NCBI GenBank assembly: GCA_002778195.1
Contig: PCDI01000005.1
Location: forward strand, 897,075 to 961,074
From: Raffaelea ambrosiae
Lineage: Eukaryota > Ascomycota > Sordariomycetes > Ophiostomatales > Ophiostomataceae
DNA: 64,000 nt
Direction: 5' to 3'
The position numbers were made by a program, and so were the translations under genes. The notes under the pieces are model-generated. The model did no database searches, was not told the DNA's origin, and saw only the letters and a program-made list of their open reading frames with translations. Of the stretch, positions 33,067 through 43,506 are shown piece by piece. Position 1 is the stretch's first letter; every line of letters begins with the position of its first letter.

Positions 33067-35485
33067 TCGTCGTCATCGTCAATCCCGGGGAGCGTACCCA
33101 TCGAGGACCCATTGAGGACCCAGTTAACCCATGGAGGCCTACCCTGTTTTAGAAGGAACCCATGAAGATGGCAGGGCAAGAAAATGTAAATCACGAACCC
33201 ATTGAGCACCCATGACGAACCCAAGCCTATTCTGCGAAACCGAGTCATGCGTAAGCTCTGTTCTGTCGAGATAGCTCTTGGACCGGGGTGTTGGGGGGGA
33301 AACAAGGCGAAACGCAGAGAAGAAACATTGGGCTGAACAAGACGCTGTTTGTGCGTGTTTCTATCTTATGCGAGATACGTGGGTGTAAATGATACCCTAT
33401 CTTTTGGGAAACGCGTGCTGGGAACACGCAACGATGCAAAGATACGCGTAAACGAGTTTTTTTTTTCGTTTACTCCGCTATAGAACTAGCTGCGTGAAAC
33501 TTCCCTGACCCTGCTCTCTCGCTCTCGTGTTTCTCTATTTTTGTTGCCCAAGAATTGTCCGAATGGTACACCTCGGCAAGTCCGACCAGGCTCACAGCCC
33601 ATACCAGAAAGCAAAAAAAAAAAAAAAAGAGTAGACAAGGAAGTCCGTGTTGGGAACCACGAAACAATTAATGAGGGTAGCGCAGCAAGGGTTCTTCAAT
33701 GGTTGACCGGTATATACCCAAACAAGGACACAAAAGAATCAGGAACAGGGAAGAAGAAGAGCAAAAAAGACAACGAGAGACAAAGATAGGCACAAAAAAA
33801 AAATAGGAAAACGCCCTACGAGACAAGGAAATCCCTCCCCCCTCCAAAAGAGGTATTGGGATTCCATCAGTTGGTCATAATGTGCAACCCGCCAGAACAC
33901 ACAACAAGATAAACCCTGGTTGTACGTGGTACTACGACAACAAACAGATGCAACGATCATGATACCGTAGCGTTTTTTTTCTCTTTTGTGCATTGTTTGT
34001 CTCTTTCTTTTATGTTTCTGCCTACCGCAACACTAAATACCATATGTTTCTGTTTCTCTTTTTTTGGCTTTTCCTTTCTGCATAACCCACTTTCCCACAA
34101 TTTTTGCTTCCCCCCCCCTCTCTCTCCTCGTGTTGTTCTCGGGTCTTCGTAACGCATAACAAACTCGTCCCATTTGGGAAGTTTTTTGGAAATTACACCC
34201 CTCGAGGATTTCACCTTTAACCGCACAGCCGCACCTGTATCTTATGATGGCGGACAGAATAATTGGCAATACGACAAGGTGAGACGAGAGTTAAGTGAAC
34301 AAAAAAATAAAAGACAAGAAGGGCAAAAAATAAGTCGACCAAGACAGAAGAAAGGCCTTAAGTGGCAAACTCGTAGCTATAACGGTTCTACCGTGGAGCA
34401 ATGTAGCCGGACCGTCAGGTTGCGTGGCACTTGCGTGTGTGTGAGTGAATGTGCGTGAATGCATGTGTGTGCAAGTTTTGCCGTTCACGATACGGCAACG
34501 TGCCGGTGTAAGAGACTCCAGAAAATCGTATTCTATCCTCCACACATTCGTCATCTTAAGATGGTCTGTATGCTGTGCCGTCTTGGTCAGTAGTTTGTCA
34601 GATCTCTCGCCAACAGTCTTTCCGCTTTCCTGAACCGAGTGCTTCACATTCGGAGTCGATCCAGACTCTGGCTGGTTCTACATGCTCAGCTAAGTAGACA
34701 AGAAAGGAAAAAAAGTAAGCTACAAACAGCAAGATATCCTGATAAACCTTCTCCATGACAATTAAGAGTCATAGCAGGGGGGTGAAGACTGGAACGTAGA
34801 ATGCTGGCCAGTGTTTTTTTTATGTATTTCTCTTATTGTTACGCCGAACTACCTCTTCTGGTCTAAGTGCAAAAGAAAGCCGGCTTCTCGTTGGCCTCTG
34901 AACCATGATCTTGTGAGCCGCGATCTCCCCAGTTACCAACGATGTTACCTCTCGCTGTGCTTGCCTCTCAGCCAACATAAACAGCCGAAAATGATCGGTT
35001 TGTGACGCCAACAAGACACGAAATACACGCGAGTAACCCACACACACGCGCGCGCACACACACATGGACATACACCGTAGTGCGCATCTTTCACACCCTC
35101 AGTAGTCTCAAGGTTGCCTGCTCATCCCAATATTAATGTCAAAATGTCTTACCCTTCCTTGTGAATGGGTGTGGAAGACAGCCCATCTTCCCCCTCTTAT
35201 TACTATATAGAAAACGTCCAGGAATTTCCGTTAGCCAAAAAAGAGATGTCCTATTCTTCTCACTCCAACTTCCATCCATTGGCTGGGCACGAACCAGAAC
35301 AGGAAACGATACTCCTTCTTCTGGTGTCCTTCTTCTGGCGTCCTTGTGCTAATATACATTGGATCTTGTTGCCCCAGTTGTCTGGCCCAGCTCGTGTTGA
35401 CCTCGACCGTAATGATTTACCTTTTTTTGTCTGTTCACTTTTTTATGTGCTTTTCTCACGGCCCGTCTTTTCTTCTTTCTCTCTT

Positions 35486-36355
35486 TCATTTTTCCGTGTT
35501 GATTCGTTCCCAGATGGCACTCTCGGCTGCCGACAGCCGTTCTCCCGCGGCCTGCACAAGCTTCTTCGTTGCTCCCCAGACGCTCTCTTCGTTGTTGTCG
35601 TCATCGTAGTAGTCTCTGCTGGCACGGTAGCTGCTGCTGCCGTTGCTGTTGCCCAATCCAGAGTTTTGCTGCCCCACCCTCTGGGAGCTGTTCATGTCCG
35701 TGGCGTAGGCATCCTGGACGTAGCCTGGTGGATGCTCCAGACTGCTCTCCGCCGCTGCCCCTGTCGGCAACAGCGTGGGCTGGGGCACTACCCTGGACGA
35801 CCAGGCGGCGCCGCTGGGCGTCGTCGTCTGCGCCGTAGTCGTGCTGCGGCCCACTGAGTAGGCAGCGAATGGATCCGAGGTGGCCAGGGAGGTCATGGCC
35901 ATCTGGGGAGGGAGAGTGGTGGTGGCGGCGGCGGCGCCAACAGTGTTCGTCGTGCCGCCTTGTTTTGGTGGTGGTGGTGGTGGTCTGGACAGGCCTGCTC
36001 CCGGAGGTACAGGCACCGCCCCTGGTTGCGGAGGTGGGGGGTTGCCGTTATTGTCTCCTCCTTCTATTCCAGTGGTGGTCTGCGTTGGTGTAGGCTGACT
36101 GGCCACCGCACTTGTGCTATTCTGGACGGCGGTCCTCCCTGTACTCGTAGGTCGGGGCAGGCTGGGTATTGCGCCTGGCTGCGGCGGTGGCGGGTAGCCT
36201 GCCCCCGCGGTGGGTGACGCGGTGGTCGTGGCCGGTGTATACGGCTGCAAGGTTGTTCTGGTGGGCGGCGGAGGGCTGGCCGTCTTGGGCGTGACGCCGT
36301 CGGGCTTGGCCGCCGCGGTGATGGGGCTCTTTGAGTAGATCGGGATGGGAGCCAT
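35486..36355 (-). CDS. conserved proline-rich fungal protein of unknown function
   Basis: Single exon, ATG at 36353-36355, TGA at 35486-35488, 289 aa. The body is Pro/Thr/Ala-rich and includes two near copies of a PPPPQPGA motif, one followed by IPSLPRPT and the other by VPVPPGA, plus a PPPPPPKQGG block that could bind SH3 or WW domains. The C-terminal 45 residues are different in kind: YYDDDNNEESVWGATKK followed by an amphipathic helix LVQAAGERLSAAESAIWERI. I recall similar C-terminal WG-x-KK, AAGE-LSAAE, W-RI patterns in uncharacterised filamentous ascomycete proteins, so this part is the probable conserved core. No signal peptide or membrane segment. Function is unknown; coding status is supported by length, composition and the structured tail. 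Confidence 0.75.
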   Translation of the reverse strand: MAPIPIYSKSPITAAAKPDGVTPKTASPPPPTRTTLQPYTPATTTASPTAGAGYPPPPQPGAIPSLPRPTSTGRTAVQNSTSAVASQPTPTQTTTGIEGGDNNGNPPPPQPGAVPVPPGAGLSRPPPPPPKQGGTTNTVGAAAATTTLPPQMAMTSLATSDPFAAYSVGRSTTTAQTTTPSGAAWSSRVVPQPTLLPTGAAAESSLEHPPGYVQDAYATDMNSSQRVGQQNSGLGNSNGSSSYRASRDYYDDDNNEESVWGATKKLVQAAGERLSAAESAIWERINTEK

Positions 36356-36801
36356 GGCAGGTAGTAATTAATTATGTAGTAGTTATCTGTGGTTCGTGCC
36401 TCTGTCTCGATGAACCCGAGATTTTTTTCTTTTTTTCCTTGTTTTCGCCCGAGAAAAACAAAAAGGGGAAATCGGACGAAGCTACAGCGACGCAAACATT
36501 GTGTATCTTATAGCACTGGGGAGTTCGTGGCGCTGTCTTCTTCTGTCATGCGTTTTGGCCATTTGCCACTGGTGGTGACAGAGCCCAGGCAAGCACAGTA
36601 CGCGCGCCGTGTGTTACTGTGCTGTGTTACAAAGGTGTGAAGGGGGCCTCCCACAAAGGCCAAGTCACGACAAAGGGAAATGCAAACTGGCCCTATTCCA
36701 GCAAACCTTTGTCGGCCAAATCAGTTACACTTAGTCACTGACTTGCTTATTCGAGAACAGCGTGTTCACATCGACCACGGTTTTGTTCTTTGTATCCACT
36801 G

Positions 36802-36934
36802 CCAAATAACCGAATTAGACAAGGGAAAAGAAAAACACATTTCTTATCCGTAAAACAGATTAAGTTGTGTCGTGGACTATATTTATGAAATCAAAGAATT
36901 AAACGATACCATGTTTTGATATTCGGTTATTTGG
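36802..36934. repeat. 14-bp inverted repeat flanking 105 bp
   Basis: CCAAATAACCGAAT (36802-36815) is the exact reverse complement of ATTCGGTTATTTGG (36921-36934). The enclosed DNA is AT-rich and non-coding. This could be a miniature element or a relic of one; no clear target-site duplication is visible beside the arms. Confidence 0.6.
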
Positions 36935-37234
36935 ATTTCCAGGTTTTTGTTGTCTCCTTTATTGATTATTTTCTTGGCTTCCCATCCTCTGATTTCAATC
37001 CTTTGGTAGCTAGACGGGCCAAATTGGGCAAAACGAGTGAGTCGCCGACACGTCAACCGTCAAGCTGGGCTGGGGCAGGCCAAGGGCCGAATAGAAGCGT
37101 CGATACAATTTGACGAATGATGATTTAAGTCGAGTAGTTGGCTAGCGAGAGCGCCGGGCTGTAGAGGACTAGAGGCAGCTCGAGGTTTTCGGGCCGGGGC
37201 GTGGATCAGAGTGTGGGCTCACGAAGCCGCGCCT

Positions 37235-37442
37235 TTAGGCCTTCTTGCTGGCAAGCATAGAATCGATGCTGGGCTTTGCGGCCGCGGCCAGGAGGTCGGC
37301 CTTGGTCCCGGCGGCGGCGGCGGCGCCATTGGCGAGCTATATAATGGCGGCACCGCTACCAGTCTTTAAGAGCCATGTCGACGGCCGTCGAGTCCTGCAG
37401 CGCCTTTGGTTCGAAGTGCTTCACGGTGGACTTGGTAACAGA
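37235..37442 (-). pseudogene. possible decayed 3' end of an unidentified gene
   Basis: On the minus strand, STVKHFEPKALQDSTAV and DMALKDW run to a TAG, and in another frame ANGAAAAAGTKADLLAAAA then KPSIDSMLASKKA runs to TAA (37235-37237). Both halves have the GC-ending codon bias of the real genes, yet a frame change and a TAG separate them. A short stretch of sense in two frames interrupted by lesions is what a pseudogene would leave. I do not recognise the family, and an undetected intron cannot be excluded. Confidence 0.4.
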
Positions 37443-37582
37443 ACTATGCCCCTCTGTTGATCGAATTTCCCGTCGTACGTGATAGTTGATAATTCAAGCC
37501 TCTGGTCACTTAATATGTGGTGACCGTCCACATCTTTGAACGATTTGCCTTGGTTTTTGTTTTGTTCTTTCCAAGTCACCCA

Positions 37583-37778
37583 AATGGCTTCACTAGACTT
37601 TCTAAACTACCCACAGTGTCTTGGAAACGCATCAAATGCCGTGGAGTCATTATTCAGGCATCCATCTCGCGTTGATGAATCAGATGGCATCTTCTTGATA
37701 CTACCAAACTTCGGCGCGGCTAGCCGTCTGGGGCTACACTATGAAACGGAACTGGCAACGTGCAGCATCATCGCATAA
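37583..37778 (+). pseudogene. short coding-like fragment, unidentified
   Basis: From ATG 37583, 64 codons read MASLDFLNYPQCLGNAS, then RHPSRVDESDGIFLILP, NFGAASRLGLHYETEL and ATCSIIA before TAA. The composition is that of a globular protein and has no low-complexity bias, but the frame ends abruptly and I see no continuing exon. It may be a truncated gene or a small intact one. Family not recognised. Confidence 0.35.
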
Positions 37779-37854
37779 TACAGTCTCAACAGACTGGCTT
37801 GCCCTTGATCAGATCATCTTACCGCGATCATTTGTGTCAAATGTGTTAGTTAGC

Positions 37855-38296
37855 ACCTCCTGATATCAGTTCATTGAACAGTGCTATTGCTTTCCCACCG
37901 TTATCTAGCTTTCTTGTACAGCAAATGCAGGCAGACCAAATATCCAAAGCTATAGTGGTCTTCAGCACAGCAAGTAGGCCTAGCTCCCAGCCTTGTTGAT
38001 ACTCTGATGAGATCCCTACCATTGTTAGCATCGTTCAACTTGTTTTTAAAGACCCGACGGCATACAAGCAAGCTCGGCTCTAGCATCGCTTCTGAGCTTA
38101 GTAGCCTCTTTGAAGAAAAGAACAAATTCTTTTTAAACGTTAGCATTAGCTCGGCTTTAGGAAATGACAGAAAGAAAGCAGAGCTCTTAAGCTCTTTGGA
38201 CCTGTCTATTGTGGGTGGCTGGGCCAAACCGTAGATGTCTACGAAATCGGACGAGATATGGTTTCTAATGAAAACAAGGGCTGAGACAAATAACAC
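37855..38296 (-). pseudogene. coding-like fragment in two overlapping frames, unidentified
   Basis: One minus frame carries SSAFFLSFPKAELMLTFKKN, then RRVFKNKLNDANNGRDLI, and the overlapping frame continues with QQGWELGLLAVLKTTIALDI and a Cys-rich end to 37846. A shift between frames near 38010 would join them, as in a gene broken by a frameshift. There is no low-complexity bias. Family not recognised. Confidence 0.3.
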
Positions 38297-38824
38297 GCAA
38301 AGCTGCGCCAGGGAGGGGTAACGAAGTGGAACACTTCTACATGACTCAACTTACTGAGACCAGGTTCAAGATATAACTAAAAAAAATGTTGTTACAAAGT
38401 ACTCGAGAGACTACAACCCAAAAATAAAAATAAAAAATAAAAGTGCTTCCATGGTAATCTGACGTCATCCCAGCAAAAACAAGCTCGCCGTTTGGTATAT
38501 GAAAGCCAATTGGCTGCCTTCCCCCCCAACACGCATTCGACCTGGTTGTTTTTTTGTTCTCTTTTCTGTCTTTTTTTTTATTGGTCTTTGGAGTGCCTTT
38601 TGCTTTTCGTGTTTTTTTGTACTTCGTTCCTTTTCTGAGGGGGTCTGTCCATGCATTTTTTTGTTGCCTTTTTTTTTTTTGCGTGCTCAGCACCCTGTCC
38701 AACACTTTTTTTTATATTGTCCTTGTCAGTGTCCTTTTGTGTTGTGTACAACCTACATCCACAATTTCTTCTCTCTTTCGCCTCTCTCATCCCTCTCCCC
38801 AAGTCACTAGCTGTTCCATCTGGC

Positions 38825-40065
38825 TCAGAACCGGTGCGACCGCTTGTTGCTCCTGTAAGCAGTGTATCCCACGTACGCACCACCGACAACGAGGAAGAAG
38901 AGAATGATCTTGAAGAAGAACCACATCCAGCCGCCGCCGCTCTTAGAGCCCCGTGCCCGGCCAGACATGGCTTGGTTGCCGCGGTTGCTGCCGGGGGTAC
39001 CCTTGTCGAACTTGGGAGCACCGTAGAGGCTGCGGACGGCGATCGAGACAATGTCGTGGTTGTCGCTGAGCTCGCCGGTCTCGGCGGTGAAGCCGAGGTA
39101 GGCGACGGGCGGCAGGACGGGCGGGCTGTTGGTCTCAAAGCACAGGGTCCACTCGCCTTCGTTCTTGTACTGCAGTTCCAGCTTGAGCGACTTGTCTTGG
39201 AAGTAGGTAACGCGGAACAGCGTGGGCACGTTGGCGCCGCGCAGTCCCCTAGCCGAGCAGCCGGCCAGCTCGTTGTTCTTGCCGTCCGTGTCCTTGTCAT
39301 ACGACGTCTGGCCGTCGCCGACCATGGCCATCACGTAGGGGAACACCACGCCCGGGCGGTTGTTCTTGTAGGTGTCGAAGAAGATGCCGAGGCCCTCGAA
39401 GCGGTCCTTGCCGCCAAAGACAGGGCCCATCTGGCCGCGCTCCTTGGTGAGCCACATGGCGAAGCCGTCACCAAACAGAGTGTTCTTGCCGTGCAGCTTA
39501 AACTCGACCTCGATCTCCCAGTTGGTGGCCGTTAATGGCACGCGCGAATAGAGCCAGCCCATTTGCGACGGGCGGTCGGCGGTGAGGCGGATGTACCTGA
39601 AGGGCGGGAAAAAGAAAGGAAAGAAAGCAAAAATATGTCAGAGACGCCGCGCAACAAGCCGCAAAGAAGGCGTGTCCATCACGTACTGGTCTGTCCGGAT
39701 CACCGTGTCTCCTCCAAAATCATACCACCGGCTCTGCATGTCCGAGTCGAGGTAAGGCTGCAGGGGAGCGCGAGTTAGCAATTGCTATGGGTGTCCAGCG
39801 GTCCCATGCCGTCCTCACCCAGCTCCAGCTAGCTGTGAGCTTGTTTTGGGGTACTGCTCGTCGTGCTGTCTCGGGGCGTGCATACCTGTCCTAGTGAATG
39901 TGTCCGCAGCTATCACACAAACACGTGTTAGCAAAGTGTTATGTCCGCACCATACCAGAGGGCGTGAAGCTTGCTGCATACCCCTATGCTATTGATCTCA
40001 TCGTCTTCCCCAACCGCCCAGGCGCCAGCGGCCAGGCCCAATGGCAACAAGCTCGAGAACCGCAT
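38825..40065 (-). CDS. L-type lectin-like cargo receptor (ERGIC-53/VIP36/Emp47 family)
   Basis: Type I membrane lectin of the early secretory pathway, expected to carry glycoproteins between ER and Golgi. Four exons: 39982-40065, 39886-39909, 39687-39757 and 38825-39596, 316 aa, all joins in frame. Exon 1 codes a signal peptide (MRFSSLLPLGLAAGAWAVG). Exon 2 is only 24 nt (LRTHSLGQ). The luminal domain then shows family features: SRWYDFGGDTVIRTDQYIRLT, QMGWLYSRVPL, EVEFKLHG, FGDGFAMWLT and GLGIFFDTYKNNRPG (the metal- and sugar-binding loop). A membrane helix (MWFFFKIILFFLVVGGAYV) is followed by a short basic tail RSNKRSHRF. The tail lacks a C-terminal KKXX signal, so it is nearer VIP36 in form. 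It is divergent from the Tim13 gene with about 1 kb between starts. Confidence 0.92.
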
Positions 40066-41107
40066 GGTTGCCTGCGCCTTGCTCTTGCGCAAGGAACCGA
40101 AAGTAGGAGAAAAGAGGAGGGGAAAGAAAGAAGAAAGGTGACAATAAGGAGAAGCCGCGACGGCGCGAGGGAAGACGAGATCAACTTGTCAACCAGAGAG
40201 CTGGGCGGCGCGGGCGAAAACCAGAGCTAGACACGAGTGTTGGATCGCGAAAGCAAGATATGTTGGTCCCAAGCCTGGTCAAACGGCGGTTCGTGGTTCG
40301 AAAAAGGGGGTTGGCTGGCCTTGGGTTGTTCGAGAGGGTTCGTTCAGCGGTGTGTGTAGTAAAACGCAATTGGCACCCCCTGGGCAGAAATGGGGAGACA
40401 CTGTAACACTGCGACGGACAGGGCGCGAGAAACCCGAAGGCGAAAGGAAAGAGCTCAAAAGACAAGAACACACAAAAAACACAAAGAGAAGAAAAAAGGC
40501 TGGCTTGTATGCGGTAATATACTGTCGTTGCGCCTGAAAGGTGGGCGAGAAGAAAAAGAGGGCGTTGAGGATCGAGAGAGGAGGGGAGGTTGGCGGGTTG
40601 GCCGTGATTTTCCAAAAATGGTGTCGGTTTCGGCGTCACCTAAATGTCAAGTCGACTGGGCCTAGCTGACACTAACTAGTAGCACGAGAAGCACATTTGT
40701 GTGTGTGGCTGCGACAGACTTGTAAGCTGGCCTTTTCTCTCACGCACCCGCGCTGCAGTTTTTTTCTTCTGTTTTTTTTATGGGTCGCCGTGCTGGCGGC
40801 TTGGACAGCTGCAGGGGCCTGCGCGGTGTTGTGGCTTGTGGTTGGACTGTGGGGAAAAAGGGCGCCAGCTTCTCCCCTCCTCTCTCCTGCTTTTGCGCTG
40901 GCCTGTCTATTGTCGCTTTGGCGGACCCTTTGCAGCGGGCGGGAGCCACCAGCCACAGGCCCAGTCTAAGTGGACCCCTCGATAAGATAAGGCCGCCGCC
41001 TTTCTTTCTGCCTTTTCCGGCTTCAAGATTTTTTGTCGATTGCCTCTCACTTTCGCTTTGAGCCGACCCTGCCGACCCGCGTCACAACGTCTGCGTCCCA
41101 CACAATC
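40066..41107. other. divergent promoter region, lectin receptor / Tim13
   Basis: About 1 kb between the two divergent start codons. Composition is mixed; purine-rich near 40090-40600 and pyrimidine-rich close to the Tim13 start, the usual bias on each sense strand. No reading frame here shows family features. Confidence 0.6.
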
Positions 41108-41525
41108 ATGTTCTTCTCCTCCAAGCCCAAGGCGGACGACGCCGCTTCGCCGGACACCTTACCTCCCGCCCCCGGTACCGCCCCGGCCGTCACCAGCAAC
41201 ATGGACTCCGATGCCATCAAGCAGGCGATCATTAGACAGGTTCTGGTCGAGTCCAACACGGCCAATGCGCGGCAGCTGATGGATGTGAGTGACACTGAAC
41301 AGAGGTATACCATCTGGCCCGACTATGCTCTTCTGACACAACTCTCTGCAGAACATGAATCAGCACTGCTTCGACAGCTGCATCCCCCAGCCGGGCTCCT
41401 CCATCTCCAGCAGCGAGCAGACCTGCGTCAGCCAGTGCATGGAGAAGTACATTGCGGCCTGGAACCAGGTCAACACGACCTACATGCGCCGGTTACAGCA
41501 GGAGTCTGCCAACGGCAACTTATAA
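41108..41525 (+). CDS. TIM13: mitochondrial small Tim chaperone Tim13
   Basis: Soluble intermembrane-space chaperone that, with Tim8, guides hydrophobic precursors to the inner membrane. Exons 41108-41284 and 41352-41525 join over a 67-bp intron (GTGAGT/TGCAG, phase 0) to give 116 aa. The twin CX3C motif is complete: C65-x3-C69 (CFDSC) and C84-x3-C88 (CVSQC), separated by 14 residues, followed by MEKYIAAWNQVN. AIIRQVLVESNTANARQLM before the first pair matches the helix of Tim13 proteins. The first 30 residues are a Pro/Ala-rich extension. No cleavable presequence is expected for this family. Confidence 0.93.
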
Positions 41526-41884
41526 AAGGAGGGGCGGACATGGACACATTTTCTCTCGGCGGCGTTCGGTTTAGGAGCACGTGCGCACACGATGGTCCGG
41601 GGATGGGAGGAGGAAACAAAGACAGGCGCCATGGACTTGGGAAAACACTGCGCATCCGTCCGGAGTACATGATCAGTGAGAGGAACAGTTCAGCCTGATG
41701 TATCACTACATTTGACACGACGAAAGGAAAAGGCAGAAATGAATATCACCGCTTTATGCAACGCCAGCTCCTCAAGAGGGCCGGCCCAACCTACAAAAAT
41801 ACTCCCCCCAAATACAAACATGTTTACCCACAAAGAAATGGTGTCTATTCTATAATCATACACTCGGCCTGCCCTGTATGGGCC
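41526..41884. other. intergenic region between convergent Tim13 and NSRP1-like genes
   Basis: About 360 bp holding both 3' ends. Nothing further is evident. Confidence 0.7.
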
Positions 41885-43198
41885 TCATGGCCGGTATCCG
41901 TCTTGCCGCCGTCTTGCCTGGTGCCGCTCTTCCTCCTCCGAGTCCTCGTCTCCGGAGGCGTCCGCCCGTGACCGCTTGAGCGCCGCCAGCAGCATCTCTT
42001 CCATCGCCGATGACTCCTGGCCACGGCTGCGCGGGCCTCCTCGAGGATCGCTGCGGTCTCGTCTGTCGCGGTCTCTGTCCCTACCGCTGTCCCTTGATCC
42101 TTCCCGTTCGCGCCGCTCCCGTTCCTTCTCCAGCTCAGCCTTTTTGCGCGAGCTCACATTCAGACCGCCTTGCAGCAGCTCCCGCTTGTCCACCACCTCG
42201 CCCTCCTCGTTGACCGCGACTGAACCGCCGTGGGCAATGATCTCTTGTGCCCTCGCGGCGCTCAGCTTTTCCACGTCGTCCTCGTCGTTGTCGCCCTCCT
42301 CCTCCACAAGTTCAGCGTTTCCTCCCTTGACCGCCTCGGCTGCCTCCACAATGGCGGCGTGCCGCTGCTCGTCTCGCTCGAGCATCTGCTTGTAGAACCC
42401 GGTCATGCCGGTGGCCTCGGCCTTCTTGGCATCGGCGGCCTCGCGCCGTTTCTCCTCCTCTTCGCGCCGGCGGTTCTCTTCCTGCTGGCGCTTGTACGAC
42501 TCGGTGACGAACTGTTCCTTGTCGGCATAGAGGTCGCCCTCGGCCTCGCGCTCGCGCTTGACCTTTTTGTCCTCGGCAATGGTGCGGTCGCGCTGGCGGG
42601 TCTCGGCGGCCTTGCGGAAGTTGGTCATGTACTTGGACTTTTTGCGCCCGCTGTTGTCGGGATCGTCTTGCGCGGCAGCTTCCTCGGCCGCTTTTTTGCG
42701 CGCGGCAGCGGCCCGCTTAAAGGCATCGTACGAAGCATCGTAGTCGTAGATGGAAGGATCGAGGGCCTCGGCGGCGTCGGCGTGTTTGCGGGCGGTCAGC
42801 GCAGAGGCGAGATCGCCTTCAAAGGATGCATTGTCACTGGTCTTCTTGTACTTGTTCGGTGGTGGTGGCGGTTGTGAAAAGGGCTGGAGCGGCTGCTTCT
42901 TCTTCTTCTCCTTTTTGCTGTCGCGGTCGTTGTCGTCATCGCCAGGCTTTGCTGCCGGCGCGCTCAGAAAATCATCACCCAACTCTGTGATCGTCTCGAC
43001 AACCGGACCGTCTGCGGGCGGCTTCTTCTGTTTTTTCTTGTTGTTCGCGATGCGACCAAAGGCTGAGCTGTCATTGTCGGACCCGTCGTCGTCGTCGCCA
43101 CCAAAGATGCTCTTCTTTTTTAATGGACCGCTTGGTTTGGCCGGCCCCGTCTTCTTTGGCAAATTCAAGCCGTAAGAGAACTTGATGGGGTTGCTCAT
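41885..43198 (-). CDS. nuclear speckle splicing regulatory protein 1 (NSRP1/CCDC55)-like
   Basis: Probable pre-mRNA splicing factor in the nucleus. Single exon, ATG 43196-43198, 437 aa. It starts MSNPIKFSYGLNLPKK with a lysine-rich acidic linker, and the NSRP1 N-terminal domain follows at about residues 145-285: ALDPSIYDYDASYDAFK, SKYMTNFRKAAETRQRDRTI, AEDKKVKREREAEGDLYADK, EQFVTESYKRQQEEN and TGMTGFYKQMLERDE. The middle is a long charged coiled coil. The C-terminus is Arg/Asp/Ser-rich (RDRDRRDRSDPRGG), RS-like. The downstream neighbour Tim13 is convergent and unrelated in role. Confidence 0.9.
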   Translation of the reverse strand: MSNPIKFSYGLNLPKKTGPAKPSGPLKKKSIFGGDDDDGSDNDSSAFGRIANNKKKQKKPPADGPVVETITELGDDFLSAPAAKPGDDDNDRDSKKEKKKKQPLQPFSQPPPPPNKYKKTSDNASFEGDLASALTARKHADAAEALDPSIYDYDASYDAFKRAAAARKKAAEEAAAQDDPDNSGRKKSKYMTNFRKAAETRQRDRTIAEDKKVKREREAEGDLYADKEQFVTESYKRQQEENRRREEEEKRREAADAKKAEATGMTGFYKQMLERDEQRHAAIVEAAEAVKGGNAELVEEEGDNDEDDVEKLSAARAQEIIAHGGSVAVNEEGEVVDKRELLQGGLNVSSRKKAELEKERERREREGSRDSGRDRDRDRRDRSDPRGGPRSRGQESSAMEEMLLAALKRSRADASGDEDSEEEERHQARRRQDGYRP

Positions 43199-43506
43199 TG
43201 TCGCGGGGGAGCTGTCGCAATCGCAAAAAAGGAATGGACGAGGGGACAGAAAAGAGTTGGGTTGGTTCTACATAGTAACTGATTAACTATTTTTTTGGCA
43301 CCTAAAGACCGCTTATCGATAAAGCTCTACGGTGATCGGGTTTGCCGATATAACACAACGAGCGCCCCTAAGATCCGTTCTACAGCATTTTCGGGTACAT
43401 TTTGCTTGGCATTCAACGACACGTCCTCATTCCGCCTCCAGCCCTTTCGCTGGGTTTTAAAGAGCGTACCGTTTCCCTGTGAAAAGAAAAGGGAACACGA
43501 CACTTT
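43199..43506. other. intergenic spacer upstream of NSRP1-like gene
   Basis: About 310 bp between the NSRP1-like start and the stop of the dienelactone hydrolase gene, both on the minus strand. It must hold the NSRP1-like promoter. No clear motif. Confidence 0.6.

Larger units (their letters stand above)
24743..35485. other. 10.7-kb gene-free region upstream of the Rua1-type regulator
   Basis: No frame here shows family motifs or conserved-looking composition. From 24.7 to about 27.8 kb the + strand is strongly purine-rich (long GA and G runs), which makes the sense strand of the downstream regulator pyrimidine-rich; this is the base bias of fungal promoters and leaders, but over an unusual length. 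Further on are CA/GT repeats (for example 28231-28255), T runs and small tandem repeats. Frames of 240-340 codons (for example minus 26298-27311, minus 26753-27712, plus 28221-28961) follow this bias and are not called. Five Ns lie at 31341-31345. Confidence 0.6.
36356..38824. other. 2.5-kb interval with apparent gene fragments, no intact gene
   Basis: Base composition and codon-like patterns differ from the purine-rich tracts to the left. Three segments look like pieces of former genes (described separately at 37235-37442, 37583-37778 and 37855-38296) and there is a 14-bp inverted repeat at 36802 and 36921. No intact coding model spans the interval. Confidence 0.5.
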
